A DNA stretch of 64,000 bases from Arthrobacter sp. U41 (GTDB taxonomy: Bacteria; Actinomycetota; Actinomycetes; Actinomycetales; Micrococcaceae). A program made the position numbers and the translations under genes. Shown in pieces: positions 19,535 through 28,699 of this stretch. Positions within the stretch are counted from its first letter, which is position 1. Each line of letters starts with the position of its first letter. The stretch spans positions 372,001-436,000 of the forward strand of contig NZ_VEGI01000001.1 in NCBI RefSeq assembly GCF_007679325.1. Reading direction: 5' to 3'. Under the pieces are notes generated by a model that saw only the letters and a program-made list of their open reading frames with translations, was not told the origin of the DNA and did no database searches.

Positions 19535-20365
19535 TCAGCAGCCGGTCAGATGCCGCTTCGGCCGTTCCTGCCGGTACAGGTACCGGCCCACGGCATGGAA
19601 CCCGGCGCGGTTGTACAGTTCCCGGGCTCCGGCATTGGAGGCCATGACCAGCAGCCAGTACCTGCCGACGCCCCTGGCATCACCCGCACGCAGCAGCGCC
19701 TGCAGGATCCGGGAGGCATACCCTCGCCGTCGCGCGTCCGGGCGAGTCGCCATGCAGTACAGCCCGCCGGACAGCCCGCCGGCTCCCCCGCCCGCGCCAG
19801 CTCCCCCGCTGGTGCCGCCGGAAACGCCCTGAGGAATAGCAAGGCGTCCGACGGCGGCCGGCAGGCCGTCGTCGTCGCGCACGAGTGCGTACAGCGCGGG
19901 GCAGCGTTCCAGAATCCCGCGGGCGACGGCGAGGGCGGTATCATCACCGCGGCCTTCCACGCTCCACCACAGCCGCAGCCACTCCGCGGAGGGCGCGGCC
20001 GAAATCTCGACGCCGGGGTCGGCCGGCGCCGAGTCCGTGCCGCCGCCGCGGGCCAGCACCAGGGTTTCGGACTGCCGGGTGAACCCTTCCGCGTCCAGTA
20101 CAGCGTTCAGCGGCGCATGGCGCGGGTCCTCAAACACCTGGAAGATCAGCGGCAGCCGGCGCTTCCGGTACCAGAGACGTGCCTCCCGGAGCCGCGCGAG
20201 CAACTCGTGGGGATCGAGGCCGGGTTCCCGCGGCCAGACGGAGTTGGCCCGCTGGGTCACCCCGGAGGCGGCGCGGAGCACCCAGCCGCCGGACACTTCC
20301 GCCTCTGCGGCGGGCCACGCGGCGTCCATCAGCGCTTCAAGCCCGGTAATCGGTTCCGGTTCCAT
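19535..20365 (-). CDS. GNAT family N-acetyltransferase with a Gly-rich insert
   Basis: A 276-residue protein. The N-terminal half (WPAAEAEVSGGWVLRAASGVTQRANSVWP type, from about 14) is a degenerate GNAT-like region seen in two-part acetyltransferases. The C-terminal half has the acetyl-CoA loop ATRPDARRRGYASRILQALL followed by WLLVMASNAGARELYNRAGF. Between strands lies a Gly/Ser-rich insert of about 20 residues (GGTSGGAGAGGGAGGLSGG). The ATG at 20365 has a GAGGGGG Shine-Dalgarno, so the 30 further upstream codons are excluded. The substrate is unknown. Confidence 0.85.
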   Translation of the reverse strand: MEPEPITGLEALMDAAWPAAEAEVSGGWVLRAASGVTQRANSVWPREPGLDPHELLARLREARLWYRKRRLPLIFQVFEDPRHAPLNAVLDAEGFTRQSETLVLARGGGTDSAPADPGVEISAAPSAEWLRLWWSVEGRGDDTALAVARGILERCPALYALVRDDDGLPAAVGRLAIPQGVSGGTSGGAGAGGGAGGLSGGLYCMATRPDARRRGYASRILQALLRAGDARGVGRYWLLVMASNAGARELYNRAGFHAVGRYLYRQERPKRHLTGC

Positions 20366-20410
20366 GAGACCCCCTCGCTCCGGTGCTTCCGGGACAGCAG
20401 TTGCTCCGAC

Positions 20411-20446
20411 AGCAAAGGCTCCCCGGTGTCCCGGAGAGCCTTTGCT
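20411..20446 (-). terminator. Terminator downstream of aspS
   Basis: AGCAAAGGCTC at 20411-20421 pairs with GAGCCTTTGCT at 20436-20446, with a GC-rich inner part. It lies 15 bp beyond the aspS stop. No long T-run follows. Confidence 0.75.
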
Positions 20447-20461
20447 GGTCAACACGCCAGG

Positions 20462-22258
20462 TTACTTGGCGTCGTCAGCCTTCGGCGGCGCGGCCTTTTT
20501 GGCCTCGGGCTTGAAATCCACGCCCGCTTCCTTGCGCTGCTGCGCCGTGATCGGCGCGGGCGCCTGGGTCAGCGGGTCGAAGCCGCCGCCGGACTTGGGG
20601 AATGCGATGACGTCGCGGATGGACTCGACGCCGGCCAGCAGCGCCACCACGCGGTCCCAGCCGAAGGCGATGCCGCCGTGCGGCGGCGCGCCGAACTTGA
20701 AGCCCTCCAGCAGGAAGCCGAACTTGGTCTGGGCGTCTTCCTTGTCCAGGCCCATGAGCTCGAAGACCCGTTCCTGCACGTCGCGCTCGTGGATACGGAT
20801 GGAGCCGCCGCCGATTTCGTTGCCGTTGCAGACGATGTCGTAGGCGTAGGAAAGCGCCGACTCGGGATCCTGGTCGAAGCTGTCCATGAACTCGGGCTTG
20901 GGTGAGGTGAACGCGTGGTGCACGGCGGTCCACTTGCCGGCGCCGACGGCGACGTCACCGGACGCCACGGCGGCTGCGGCGGGTTCGAACATCGGTGCGT
21001 CCACGACCCAGCAGAAGGCCCAGTCAGCGGGGTTGATCAGGCCGGTGCGGTGGCCGATCTCCACGCGGGCTGCGCCGAGGAGGGCGCGGGACGGGGTCTT
21101 CTCGCCGGCGGCGAAGAAGATGCAGTCGCCGGGCTTGGCGCCGACGGCGTCGGCGAGACCCGCACGCTCAGTGTCGGTGAGGTTCTTGGCGACCGGACCG
21201 GCGAGTTCGCCGTCTTCCTTGTACAGGACGTACGCCAGGCCCTTGGCGCCGCGCTGCTTCGCCCATTCCTGCCAGGCGTCGAGGGCGCGGCGGGCCTGGG
21301 AGGCGCCGCCGGGCATAACCACTGCACCGACGTAGGGGGCCTTGAAGACGCCGAAGTTGGTGTCCTTGAAGAATTCGGTCAGCTCGGTGAGCTCCTGGCC
21401 GAAGCGCAGGTCCGGCTTGTCCGAGCCGTAGCGGGCCATGGCGTCGTGGTACGTGATGCGCTGGATCGGCGTCGGGATCTCGACGTCGATCAGCTTCCAC
21501 AGTGCCTTGACGATGTTCTCGCCGAGACGGATGATGTCGTCCTGCTCGACGAAGCTGGCTTCGATATCGAGCTGCGTGAATTCCGGCTGGCGGTCCGCGC
21601 GGAAGTCCTCATCGCGGTAGCAGCGGGCGATCTGGTAGTACTTCTCGAAGCCGCCCACCTGCAGAAGCTGCTTGAACAGCTGCGGGGACTGCGGCAGCGC
21701 GTACCAGGAACCCGGGGCAAGGCGCGCGGGGACCACAAAGTCGCGGGCGCCTTCCGGCGTCGAACGGGTCAGCGTCGGGGTTTCGATCTCGACGTAGCCG
21801 TCCTGGTGCAGCAGCTCGCGGGCCACGCGGTTGGCCTCGGAGCGCAGGCGCAGGTTGCGGGCGGGGCCGGGGCGGCGCAGGTCCAGGTACCGGTGCTTGA
21901 GGCGGGCTTCCTCGCCAACTTCCACATGTTCGTCGATCTGGAACGGCAGCGGATCGGAGGTGTTGAGGATGGTGACCTTCTCGGCCATGACCTCGATCTC
22001 GCCGCTGGGCAGCGCGGGGTTCTCGTTGCCTTCGGGGCGCCGGGAGACGGTGCCGATGATCTGCAGCACGTACTCGTTGCGCAGTCCGTGGAACACTTCC
22101 TCTTCACGGACGACCACCTGGGACACGCCCGAGGCATCGCGCAGGTCAACGAAGGCGACACCACCGTGGTCACGACGCCGGCCGACCCAGCCGGCGAGGG
22201 TTACGGTTTGTCCAATGTGCTCGGAACGAAGGGATCCGAGGTCATGTGTGCGCAGCAC
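20462..22258 (-). CDS. aspS: Aspartyl-tRNA synthetase
   Basis: Class IIb synthetase charging tRNA-Asp. An N-terminal OB-fold anticodon domain ([26 protein letters not shown]) is followed by the catalytic motifs, including [14 protein letters not shown] and [20 protein letters not shown] (motif 2) and [12 protein letters not shown] (motif 3). I chose the GTG at 22258, giving [17 protein letters not shown] and 598 residues, because it has a well-spaced AGAAAGG Shine-Dalgarno and matches the family start. An ATG at 22300 in frame lacks a Shine-Dalgarno. The bacterial GAD insertion domain is present. The tail is Lys/Ala-rich. Confidence 0.96.
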   Translation of the reverse strand: MLRTHDLGSLRSEHIGQTVTLAGWVGRRRDHGGVAFVDLRDASGVSQVVVREEEVFHGLRNEYVLQIIGTVSRRPEGNENPALPSGEIEVMAEKVTILNTSDPLPFQIDEHVEVGEEARLKHRYLDLRRPGPARNLRLRSEANRVARELLHQDGYVEIETPTLTRSTPEGARDFVVPARLAPGSWYALPQSPQLFKQLLQVGGFEKYYQIARCYRDEDFRADRQPEFTQLDIEASFVEQDDIIRLGENIVKALWKLIDVEIPTPIQRITYHDAMARYGSDKPDLRFGQELTELTEFFKDTNFGVFKAPYVGAVVMPGGASQARRALDAWQEWAKQRGAKGLAYVLYKEDGELAGPVAKNLTDTERAGLADAVGAKPGDCIFFAAGEKTPSRALLGAARVEIGHRTGLINPADWAFCWVVDAPMFEPAAAAVASGDVAVGAGKWTAVHHAFTSPKPEFMDSFDQDPESALSYAYDIVCNGNEIGGGSIRIHERDVQERVFELMGLDKEDAQTKFGFLLEGFKFGAPPHGGIAFGWDRVVALLAGVESIRDVIAFPKSGGGFDPLTQAPAPITAQQRKEAGVDFKPEAKKAAPPKADDAK

Positions 22259-22365
22259 AGCACGCCTTTCTGAAGAAGACAGAGGGAAATCAGAACTCAT
22301 GTTCAATAGGATCGCTACAGGAACGATCCCGTACGAGTTTACCCGTTGGAAAGGCACCTCCCTCC

Positions 22366-23682
22366 ATGGCAAGCCGCCGTCCCGCCAGTCCGTCTCCGGA
22401 CCAGCACCACCATCAGCAGTTGCAGCGCCGGCTGGGCGTCCTGGATTCCACCGCGATCGGGCTGGGCTCGATGCTGGGCGCCGGCGTCTTTGTGGTCTTC
22501 GCACCGGCCGCGGCCCTGGCCGGGCCCCTGCTGGCTGTCGCGGTGGCCGTGGCCGGCGTGATCGCGTACTGCAACGCCGTGGCCTCCGCCCAGCTGGCCG
22601 CCAAATACCCGTCCAGCGGTGGCACCTACATCTACGGGCGGCAACGGCTGGGCGAGTGGCCGGGGTTCCTTGCCGGCTGGGGTTTCGTGACGGGCAAGAC
22701 GGCGTCGTGCGCGGCGATGGCGCTCACGTTCGGGCACTACGTTGCACCGGCCTACGCCACACCCCTGGCGGTGGCCGCCGTTGTGGTCCTCACCGGGGTC
22801 AACCTGCTCGGCATCACCCGGACCGCACTGCTGACCCGGATCCTGCTGGCCGCGGTGCTCGCCACGATCGTGTTCGTCGCCGTGGCGTCGCTGCTGGGAC
22901 CGCACCCGGACGGCGCCCCCGGCGCTGCGGGGGCATCAGCGGCCCAGGCATCACTGTCGGTGTCCGGCGGCGGCTGGGGCGTCCTTCCGGCGGCCGGGCT
23001 GATGTTTTTCGCCTTCGCCGGCTATGCCCGGATCGCCACCCTGGGCGAAGAGGTCAAGGACCCCACCCGCACCATCCCCCGCGCCATCCTCGCGGCGCTG
23101 GCCGGGGCCTTCGTGATCTACCTCGGGCTGGCCCTGCTGCTGCAGTGGCACCTCCCGCCGCAGCAGCTGGCCACCTCGACGGCGCCGCTGCTGGACGCGG
23201 TGGCCGTCTCGCAGCTCAGCGCCGGGGTCCCCTTCGTCCAGGCCGGGGCGGCGGCCGCGTGCCTCGGCGCGCTCCTGGCCCTCATTACGGGCGTGGGCCG
23301 GACCTCCCTGGCGATGGCGCGGGAACGTGACCTGCCGTCCCCGCTGGCGCGGGTGGGCGGCGCCCACACCGTCCCCTTCGTCGCAGAACTGGCCGTCGCC
23401 GCCGTCGTCATTGTCCTGCTGCTGAGCACGAACGTGATGACGGTTGTAGGCTTCTCCAGCTTCGGGGTGCTGATCTACTACTCGGTGACCAATGCCGCCG
23501 CCTTCACCTTGTCCGCGCGCCCCTGGCATGCGCCGCGCTGGCTCAACGTGCTGGGCTTCCTCGGCTGCCTGGTCCTGGCCGTCACCCTGCCGCCCGCCTC
23601 GGTCCTGGTGATGGCGGCGGTGCTGGCCGTCGGGGTGGCCGGGCGCTTCCTCGTGCTGCGGCTCCGGAAAGCCGCCGCTTAG
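22366..23682 (+). CDS. APC family amino acid permease
   Basis: A 438-residue transporter with about 12 transmembrane helices. The first helix carries [18 protein letters not shown] (about 24-41), the unwound-helix substrate site typical of the amino acid-polyamine-organocation family. The consensus loop [25 protein letters not shown] follows, and [28 protein letters not shown] belongs to helix 6 and the loop after it. The transported amino acid is not evident. The ATG at 22366 has GGAAAGG about 13 nt upstream, and earlier in-frame codons run into the divergent aspS leader. It is convergent with hisS. Confidence 0.9.
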   Translation: MASRRPASPSPDQHHHQQLQRRLGVLDSTAIGLGSMLGAGVFVVFAPAAALAGPLLAVAVAVAGVIAYCNAVASAQLAAKYPSSGGTYIYGRQRLGEWPGFLAGWGFVTGKTASCAAMALTFGHYVAPAYATPLAVAAVVVLTGVNLLGITRTALLTRILLAAVLATIVFVAVASLLGPHPDGAPGAAGASAAQASLSVSGGGWGVLPAAGLMFFAFAGYARIATLGEEVKDPTRTIPRAILAALAGAFVIYLGLALLLQWHLPPQQLATSTAPLLDAVAVSQLSAGVPFVQAGAAAACLGALLALITGVGRTSLAMARERDLPSPLARVGGAHTVPFVAELAVAAVVIVLLLSTNVMTVVGFSSFGVLIYYSVTNAAAFTLSARPWHAPRWLNVLGFLGCLVLAVTLPPASVLVMAAVLAVGVAGRFLVLRLRKAAA

Positions 23683-23715
23683 CCGGCGCGTACGCTTTGC
23701 CGGCGTTCGGGCCGC

Positions 23716-25083
23716 CTAGGCTTTGAGGACCCGGACATGCAGGTCCTCCGTGGCCGGAGCCCACGTGGCGGGATCGGCGTCGACCTGTTCCCCGGTGCGG
23801 ATGTCCTTGACCTGGTGCTTGCCGTCGTCGTCGGTGAACCAGACGAAGGGGATGCCGCGGCGGTCCGCGAATTTGATCTGCTTGCCGAACTTTTCGGCCT
23901 TTGCCGCCACCTCGGTGGCGATCCCGCGGCCGCGCAGCGCCGCGGCGACGTCCTGCGCGGCGCCCCAACTGTCATCGTTAGTAAGCGCGACCAGTACGGC
24001 AGTGGGTACGGAGCGTGTTGCCTTGGCGAGGTCCTGGCTGAGGATCCGGGAGACCAGACGGGTCACGCCAATGGAGAGTCCGACGCCGGGGAACTTGCGG
24101 TTGCCCTTGCTCGCGAGGGCGTCGTAGCGTCCGCCGGAGCAGATGGAACCGAGCTGTTCGTGGCCCACCAGGACCGTTTCCACCACGGTGCCGGTGTAGT
24201 AGTCCAGGCCGCGGGCAATGCTGAGGTCCGCGACCACCTTGCCGGGCGCCCGCTGGACGGCCGCGGCGATGACCTGCTCCAGTTCGGTCAGGCCCTCCTC
24301 CGAGAGTTCGTTGCTGACGCCGAGTGCGCGGACCTGCTCCACGAACGAGGTGTCCTCGGTGCGGATGGAGGCCAGTTTGAGGGCGGACTGGGCCTGCTCG
24401 TCCGTGGCGCCGAGCTCGGACTTGAGCAGTTCGGCCACCTTGGCCGGGCCGATCTTTTCGAGCTTGTCGATGCTGCGCAGCACCCCGGCGGTGTCCGTGA
24501 GTCCGATGCCGTTGTAGAAGCCCTCGGCCAGCTTACGGTTGTTGATCCGGAGCAGGAACGCGGGGATCGGCAGTGCGCTCAGGGCCTCGGCGATGACCAG
24601 CGCAATCTCGACGTCGTACCGGAACGGCAGGTCGCCGTCGCCCACAATGTCGATGTCCGCCTGGGTGAACTCGCGGGCACGGCCCTCCTGCGGACGCTCG
24701 CCGCGCCAGACTTTCTGGATCTGGTAGCGGCGGAACGGGAACGCCAGGTAGCCGGCGTTCTCCACGACGTACCGGGCGAACGGCACGGTGAGGTCGAAGT
24801 GCAGGGCGAGGGCGTGCGGATCGCTCTTGCCGGTTGATGCGGCGTTGCCCGTGTCCGCTGAGGCGTTGCCGTCGTCTTCCTGCAACCGGCTGAGCCCGTA
24901 CACCTCTTTGTCGATCTCACCCTTGCGGAGCAGCTGTCCGACCGTTTCCACGGCGCGGGTCTCAATCGAGGAGAACCCATGGAGTTCGAAGACCCGGCGC
25001 AACGTATCCAGCACATGCAGCTCCACCAGCCGCTCCTCGGGAAGCCACTCGGGGAATCCGGACAGGGAGGCGGTGCGTGCCAT
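23716..25083 (-). CDS. hisS: Histidyl-tRNA synthetase
   Basis: Class II synthetase for tRNA-His. Motifs present include FDLTVPFARYV (motif 2 region), FRRYQIQKVWRGERPQEGRAREFTQADID, and the family-specific ARGLDYYTGTVVE and CSGGRYDAL (motif 3 region). The C-terminal anticodon domain ends near VRVLKA. I chose the ATG at 25083 (MARTASLSGF), which has a GAGGAG Shine-Dalgarno; the open frame extends 76 codons further but without support. The resulting 455 residues are the expected size. A low-complexity insert NASADTGNAASTG lies near residue 75. Confidence 0.95.
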   Translation of the reverse strand: MARTASLSGFPEWLPEERLVELHVLDTLRRVFELHGFSSIETRAVETVGQLLRKGEIDKEVYGLSRLQEDDGNASADTGNAASTGKSDPHALALHFDLTVPFARYVVENAGYLAFPFRRYQIQKVWRGERPQEGRAREFTQADIDIVGDGDLPFRYDVEIALVIAEALSALPIPAFLLRINNRKLAEGFYNGIGLTDTAGVLRSIDKLEKIGPAKVAELLKSELGATDEQAQSALKLASIRTEDTSFVEQVRALGVSNELSEEGLTELEQVIAAAVQRAPGKVVADLSIARGLDYYTGTVVETVLVGHEQLGSICSGGRYDALASKGNRKFPGVGLSIGVTRLVSRILSQDLAKATRSVPTAVLVALTNDDSWGAAQDVAAALRGRGIATEVAAKAEKFGKQIKFADRRGIPFVWFTDDDGKHQVKDIRTGEQVDADPATWAPATEDLHVRVLKA

Positions 25084-25341
25084 GGTGGATTTTCTCCTCA
25101 GGTAAAACCGGCCGGAGCCTCCTGCCCCGCGCTGCGGCCGAAACGGGCTGTCCGAAACGGCGATCAGATGGGCGGCAGACAGGCCGGTCATGCATAAACT
25201 GTGTGCGGCAGTCAGTTTATGCTTTCCGCGCCCGCAACTTCTAATGCGGACGGGAACCGCCGGACTGCCGGCAGCTTTACCGCTGAACACTCGACGGCGC
25301 CCTGGCGCCACCGCGGTTTCAGCCTGACACCAGGAGGACTT

Positions 25342-26145
25342 TTGGCGGCCAGTTCACGGAGCGCCCGCGAAGCCAAGCGGCGCGTCCAGCAGATGGAGGC
25401 GAAGCGTGAGCTGCGCAAGGAGCAGGACAAGCGCCGCAAGCGCGACAACGTCCTCGCCATTGGCGCGGGTACGGCCGCGCTCCTCGTCGCGCTGGTGCTG
25501 CAGCTGACGGTTTTCTCGTCCAATCCGACGGAAGATGAATACGCCGCCGCGCAGGCCGGGCTAACCTCACCGTCCGCCACACCCTCGGCCGCACCCACGA
25601 GCAACGCCGCGAACATCCCGAAGCCTGCAACGGCGGCCGGCAAGACTTTCACCGGCGAGCTCAAGCTCAACAGCGGCACGCTCGGCGTCGAGCTCGACGG
25701 CACGGCGGCGCCCCAGGCCGCGGCGGTCTTCAAGTCCCTCGCGGACCAGAAGTTCTACGACGGGCTCAACTGCCACCGGCTCACCACCGGCGAGACGTTC
25801 GGCGTGCTGCAGTGCGGCTCCAAGGCCGGCGACGGCAGCAGCGACCCGAGCTACTCCTGGGGTCCACTGGAGAACACACCGGAGGACAACAGCTACCCGG
25901 CCGGAACCATCGCCGTGGCCAGGAGCGGCGGCAACGCCTACGGCAACGGCACACAGTTCTTCATCGTGTACAAGGACACCGTCATTCCGGCCGACGCCGC
26001 CGGCGGGTACACCGTGGTGGGCAAAGTGACCTCCGGCCTGGACGTGGTGACCAAGATTGCGGCGGCCGGACTAAAACCGGGTGACAACCCCGCAGACGGC
26101 GCACCGGCGGAACCAGTCACGATAGACTCGTTCTCTCTGAAGTAA
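25342..26145 (+). CDS. Membrane-anchored cyclophilin-type peptidyl-prolyl isomerase
   Basis: Catalyses cis-trans isomerisation of prolyl bonds, probably outside the membrane. A basic N-terminus (REAKRRVQQMEAKRELRKEQDKRRKRDN) precedes one membrane helix at about 38-58. A Thr/Ala/Pro linker and the cyclophilin domain follow, with FYDGLNCHRL, a divergent GVLQCG, GTIAVARSGGNAYGNGTQFFIVY and GYTVVGKVTSGLDVV. I chose a TTG start at 25342 with AGGAGG 4 nt upstream. No ATG fits, as the next in-frame ATG is inside the basic region. Start uncertainty is a few tens of codons. It is followed by the DUF349 gene on the same strand. Confidence 0.88.
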   Translation: MAASSRSAREAKRRVQQMEAKRELRKEQDKRRKRDNVLAIGAGTAALLVALVLQLTVFSSNPTEDEYAAAQAGLTSPSATPSAAPTSNAANIPKPATAAGKTFTGELKLNSGTLGVELDGTAAPQAAAVFKSLADQKFYDGLNCHRLTTGETFGVLQCGSKAGDGSSDPSYSWGPLENTPEDNSYPAGTIAVARSGGNAYGNGTQFFIVYKDTVIPADAAGGYTVVGKVTSGLDVVTKIAAAGLKPGDNPADGAPAEPVTIDSFSLK

Positions 26146-26206
26146 CCAGCCGTTGCCCTTGTGGCCACGGCCCCGGTATTTCCCTCCAAGCGAAAGACTT
26201 CTAGCG

Positions 26207-27961
26207 GTGACAGACAGTCAGAAATCCGACGAAACAGTGTCAGCAGCAGCTGCCAACGAGACCGAAGCCGAGGCTGTGTTCGCAGAACAGAGCACAGAAC
26301 AGGGCGCGGCCGAGAGCACGGACCAGGGCACGGCTCAGGCGACCGACACTCCCACGAGCACGGCGCCGGAATCGGCAACCGAGCCGGCCGCGGAGGCCCC
26401 TGTGGCCGACGCCGAGGAGGAAGCTCCCGAGGCTGACGCCGCACCGGCGGCTCCGGCCGACGATGCTGCTCCGGCCGAGGACGCAGCTCCCGCCGCCCCG
26501 GCCGAGGAAGCAGCCCCCGCCGAGGACGCAGCTCCGGCCGCCCCGGCTGAGGACGCAGCTCCCGAGGCTCCTGGCAATGACCCGGCTCCGGCCGCCCCTG
26601 CCGCATCCCGGCCCGCGCCGTCACCGGCAGCGTTCGCTGCACGGCCGAAAGCCAAGCCTTCACCGGCTGCCCCCGCCGCCGCGCCGGCTGCGGTGTCCTC
26701 CGCCGCGTCGCTGGCTGAAGCGGCACGCTGGGGCCGCGTTGAAGGCGACGGCCACGTGTTCCTGACCGTGGACGGCGAGGAGCACCCCGTCGGCCAGTAT
26801 CCCGGCGTCAGCGATGACGAAGCCCTTGGCTACTTTGCGCGGAAGTACGACGACGTCGTCGCGCAGATTGTGCTGCTGGAACAGCGCGTGAGTTCCAAGG
26901 CGCCCACCACGGATATGCAGAAGACCGTCACCCACCTGCGCGAGCAGCTGGCGGAACGCAACATGGTGGGCGATCTCCGCTCCGCCGAGGCACGCCTGGA
27001 CACGCTCTCCCAGCAGATCACGGCGCTTGAAAAGGCCGAGAAAGCCGAACACGACGCCGTCCGGGCAGCCGAACTTGCCGCCCGTGAAGCGATCGTCGCC
27101 GAGGCTGAGGAGATTGCGGGCCACGACCCCGCTCAGATCCAGTGGAAGACCTCCAGCGCCCGGATGAACGAACTGTTCGAAAGCTGGAAGACCGCGCAGA
27201 AGAGCGGCGTCCGGCTGGGTCGCAGCAACGAGGACGCGCTCTGGAAGCGCTTCCGTGCCGCCCGTACGGTCTTTGACCGGCACCGCCGCGCGTACTTCTC
27301 CCAGCTGGACAGCAACAACTCGGCAGCCAAGGCCGCCAAGGAAAAGCTGATCGCCGAGGCGGAAGCACTCTCGACGTCCACCGACTGGGGCTTTGCCGCG
27401 GGCGAGTACCGCCGCCTGATGGACCAGTGGAAGGCCTCACCGCGCGCCAGCCGCAAGGACGACGATGCCCTCTGGGCCCGCTTCCGCGCGGCGCAGGATG
27501 TCTTCTTCACCAACCGCCAGGCCGCCAACGACGAGATTGACCAGGAATACGGCGCCAACCTGGTGGTCAAGGAGGCCCTGCTGGCGGAAGCCAACGAGCT
27601 GCTTCCCATCAAGGACCTCGCGGCCGCCAAGAAGGCGCTCCAGTCCATCCGCGACCGCTGGGAAGAAGCCGGCAAGGTTCCCCGCGCCGACATGGGACGC
27701 GTCGAAGCCGGGCTGCGGAAGGTCGAAGACGCCGTACGCCACGCCGAGGACGAGAACTGGAAGCGCTCGAACCCGGAGACGAAGGCACGCACCAACAGCG
27801 CGCTGACGCAGCTGGAATCGGCCATCGCCGGACTCCGCGATGACCTGGCCAAGGCCGAGAAAGCCGGCGACGAACGTAAGATCAAGGCCGCCAAGGAAGC
27901 CCTCGAGGCCCGCGAGGCCTGGCTGGAACAGCTCGAGAAGTCAGCGAGCGAGCTCTCCTAG
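26207..27961 (+). CDS. DUF349 repeat protein with an acidic Ala/Pro-rich N-terminus
   Basis: A 584-residue protein. Residues 1-160 are low-complexity, made of Ala, Glu, Pro and Asp with repeats such as APAEDAAPAAPAEEA. From about 180 come several DUF349 units, helical modules with conserved tryptophans and arginines (EDALWKRFRAARTVFDRHR; DDALWARFRAAQDVFFTNRQ; LQSIRDRWEEAGKVPRADM), then a coiled-coil end. The family has no settled function. The GTG start at 26207 (VTDSQKSDE) has only a weak Shine-Dalgarno (GAAAG). A hairpin follows the stop. Confidence 0.88.
   Translation: MTDSQKSDETVSAAAANETEAEAVFAEQSTEQGAAESTDQGTAQATDTPTSTAPESATEPAAEAPVADAEEEAPEADAAPAAPADDAAPAEDAAPAAPAEEAAPAEDAAPAAPAEDAAPEAPGNDPAPAAPAASRPAPSPAAFAARPKAKPSPAAPAAAPAAVSSAASLAEAARWGRVEGDGHVFLTVDGEEHPVGQYPGVSDDEALGYFARKYDDVVAQIVLLEQRVSSKAPTTDMQKTVTHLREQLAERNMVGDLRSAEARLDTLSQQITALEKAEKAEHDAVRAAELAAREAIVAEAEEIAGHDPAQIQWKTSSARMNELFESWKTAQKSGVRLGRSNEDALWKRFRAARTVFDRHRRAYFSQLDSNNSAAKAAKEKLIAEAEALSTSTDWGFAAGEYRRLMDQWKASPRASRKDDDALWARFRAAQDVFFTNRQAANDEIDQEYGANLVVKEALLAEANELLPIKDLAAAKKALQSIRDRWEEAGKVPRADMGRVEAGLRKVEDAVRHAEDENWKRSNPETKARTNSALTQLESAIAGLRDDLAKAEKAGDERKIKAAKEALEAREAWLEQLEKSASELS
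26462..26565 (+). repeat. In-frame coding repeat inside the DUF349 gene
   Basis: GCCGAGGACGCAGCTCC occurs at about 26474 and 26519, with a near copy at about 26546. The variants between them code for Ala/Pro/Glu/Asp blocks. The unit lengths are multiples of three, so copy-number changes would keep the frame. Confidence 0.7.
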
Positions 27962-27986
27962 CCCCCAAGCACCAGGCCGCCTGACG

Positions 27987-28028
27987 CAGGCCCCGCACCG
28001 GTTATCCACATGACCGGGACGGGGCCTG
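27987..28028 (+). terminator. Terminator downstream of the DUF349 gene
   Basis: CAGGCCCCG pairs with CGGGGCCTG at the base and CCGGT with ACCGG above it, around a 10-base loop; TTTG follows. It lies 25 bp after the stop. Confidence 0.8.
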
Positions 28029-28061
28029 TTTGCTGTGCCCTGATGGGGACAGGATGGCTGG

Positions 28062-28661
28062 ATGGTCATAGTTGACGGCCCGCCCGCCCCGACCCCGGCT
28101 GAGCTGTACTCCCCCGGGGCGCTGTTCACCTGGCCCGAGCTTCAGGCCATGGCGTCCGACGGCGTGCTGGTCCAGCTCTACCAGCGGGGCTATCTCCCGC
28201 CGGGCACCCGGGTCACCCCGCAGCTCCGGGCCCGCGCCGCAGCCGTCCTCATTCGTCCGGCCATCCGGCAAAGGGTCGTCGCAGGGAGGATGACGGCTGC
28301 CTGGATCTTCGGCTGCGCCGCAGAACCGGACCGTCTCGCCCTGCTCGTGGACGCCAACCGGCGGATTTCCAGCCTCAGGTCCACCCGGGGCTGCACCTTC
28401 CATGAGGTGCGGTTGGGTCCGTACGACGTCGTGAGCCTGGGCGGGTTGATGGTCTCCACTCCGCTGCGCACCGCCGTGGACATCGCCGTACACGTGGAAG
28501 CGGGACGGGCCGTCCCCGCCCTGCGGGCGCTCCTGGGCAAGCCCGAGCTCGGCCTGCAGTTGCGGCTGCTCCGCCTGGCGGTCGAGGCCACCCCGAGGAT
28601 GCCGCACAAGAGAGCGGCCCTGGCGAAGCTGGAGCACCTTCAGGCCGGACCGGCCCCCTAG
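28062..28661 (+). CDS. AbiEi antitoxin-like protein
   Basis: A 199-residue protein. A short winged-helix-like N-terminus contains GVLVQLYQRGYLPPGT, followed by the domain with TAAWIFGCAAEPDRLALLVD, VRLGPYDVVSLGGLMVSTPLRTAVDIAVHVEAGRAVPALRALL and a helical end. This pattern matches the AbiEi/DUF4095-like proteins that are abundant in actinobacteria and often annotated as type IV antitoxins. No AbiEii nucleotidyltransferase toxin lies nearby, as the next gene is convergent relA, so a toxin-antitoxin role is doubtful. The ATG has an AGGA-type Shine-Dalgarno. Confidence 0.7.
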   Translation: MVIVDGPPAPTPAELYSPGALFTWPELQAMASDGVLVQLYQRGYLPPGTRVTPQLRARAAAVLIRPAIRQRVVAGRMTAAWIFGCAAEPDRLALLVDANRRISSLRSTRGCTFHEVRLGPYDVVSLGGLMVSTPLRTAVDIAVHVEAGRAVPALRALLGKPELGLQLRLLRLAVEATPRMPHKRAALAKLEHLQAGPAP

Positions 28662-28699
28662 GTGCCGGCGGCCCCGGGCGTCGGGCCCCCATGACGTGC

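Noticed and set aside
28002..28010. TTATCCACA, a perfect DnaA-box 9-mer
   Set aside because: It is a single copy in the loop of the terminator after the DUF349 gene, with no cluster of boxes and no dnaA or dnaN nearby. Chance occurrence is likely.
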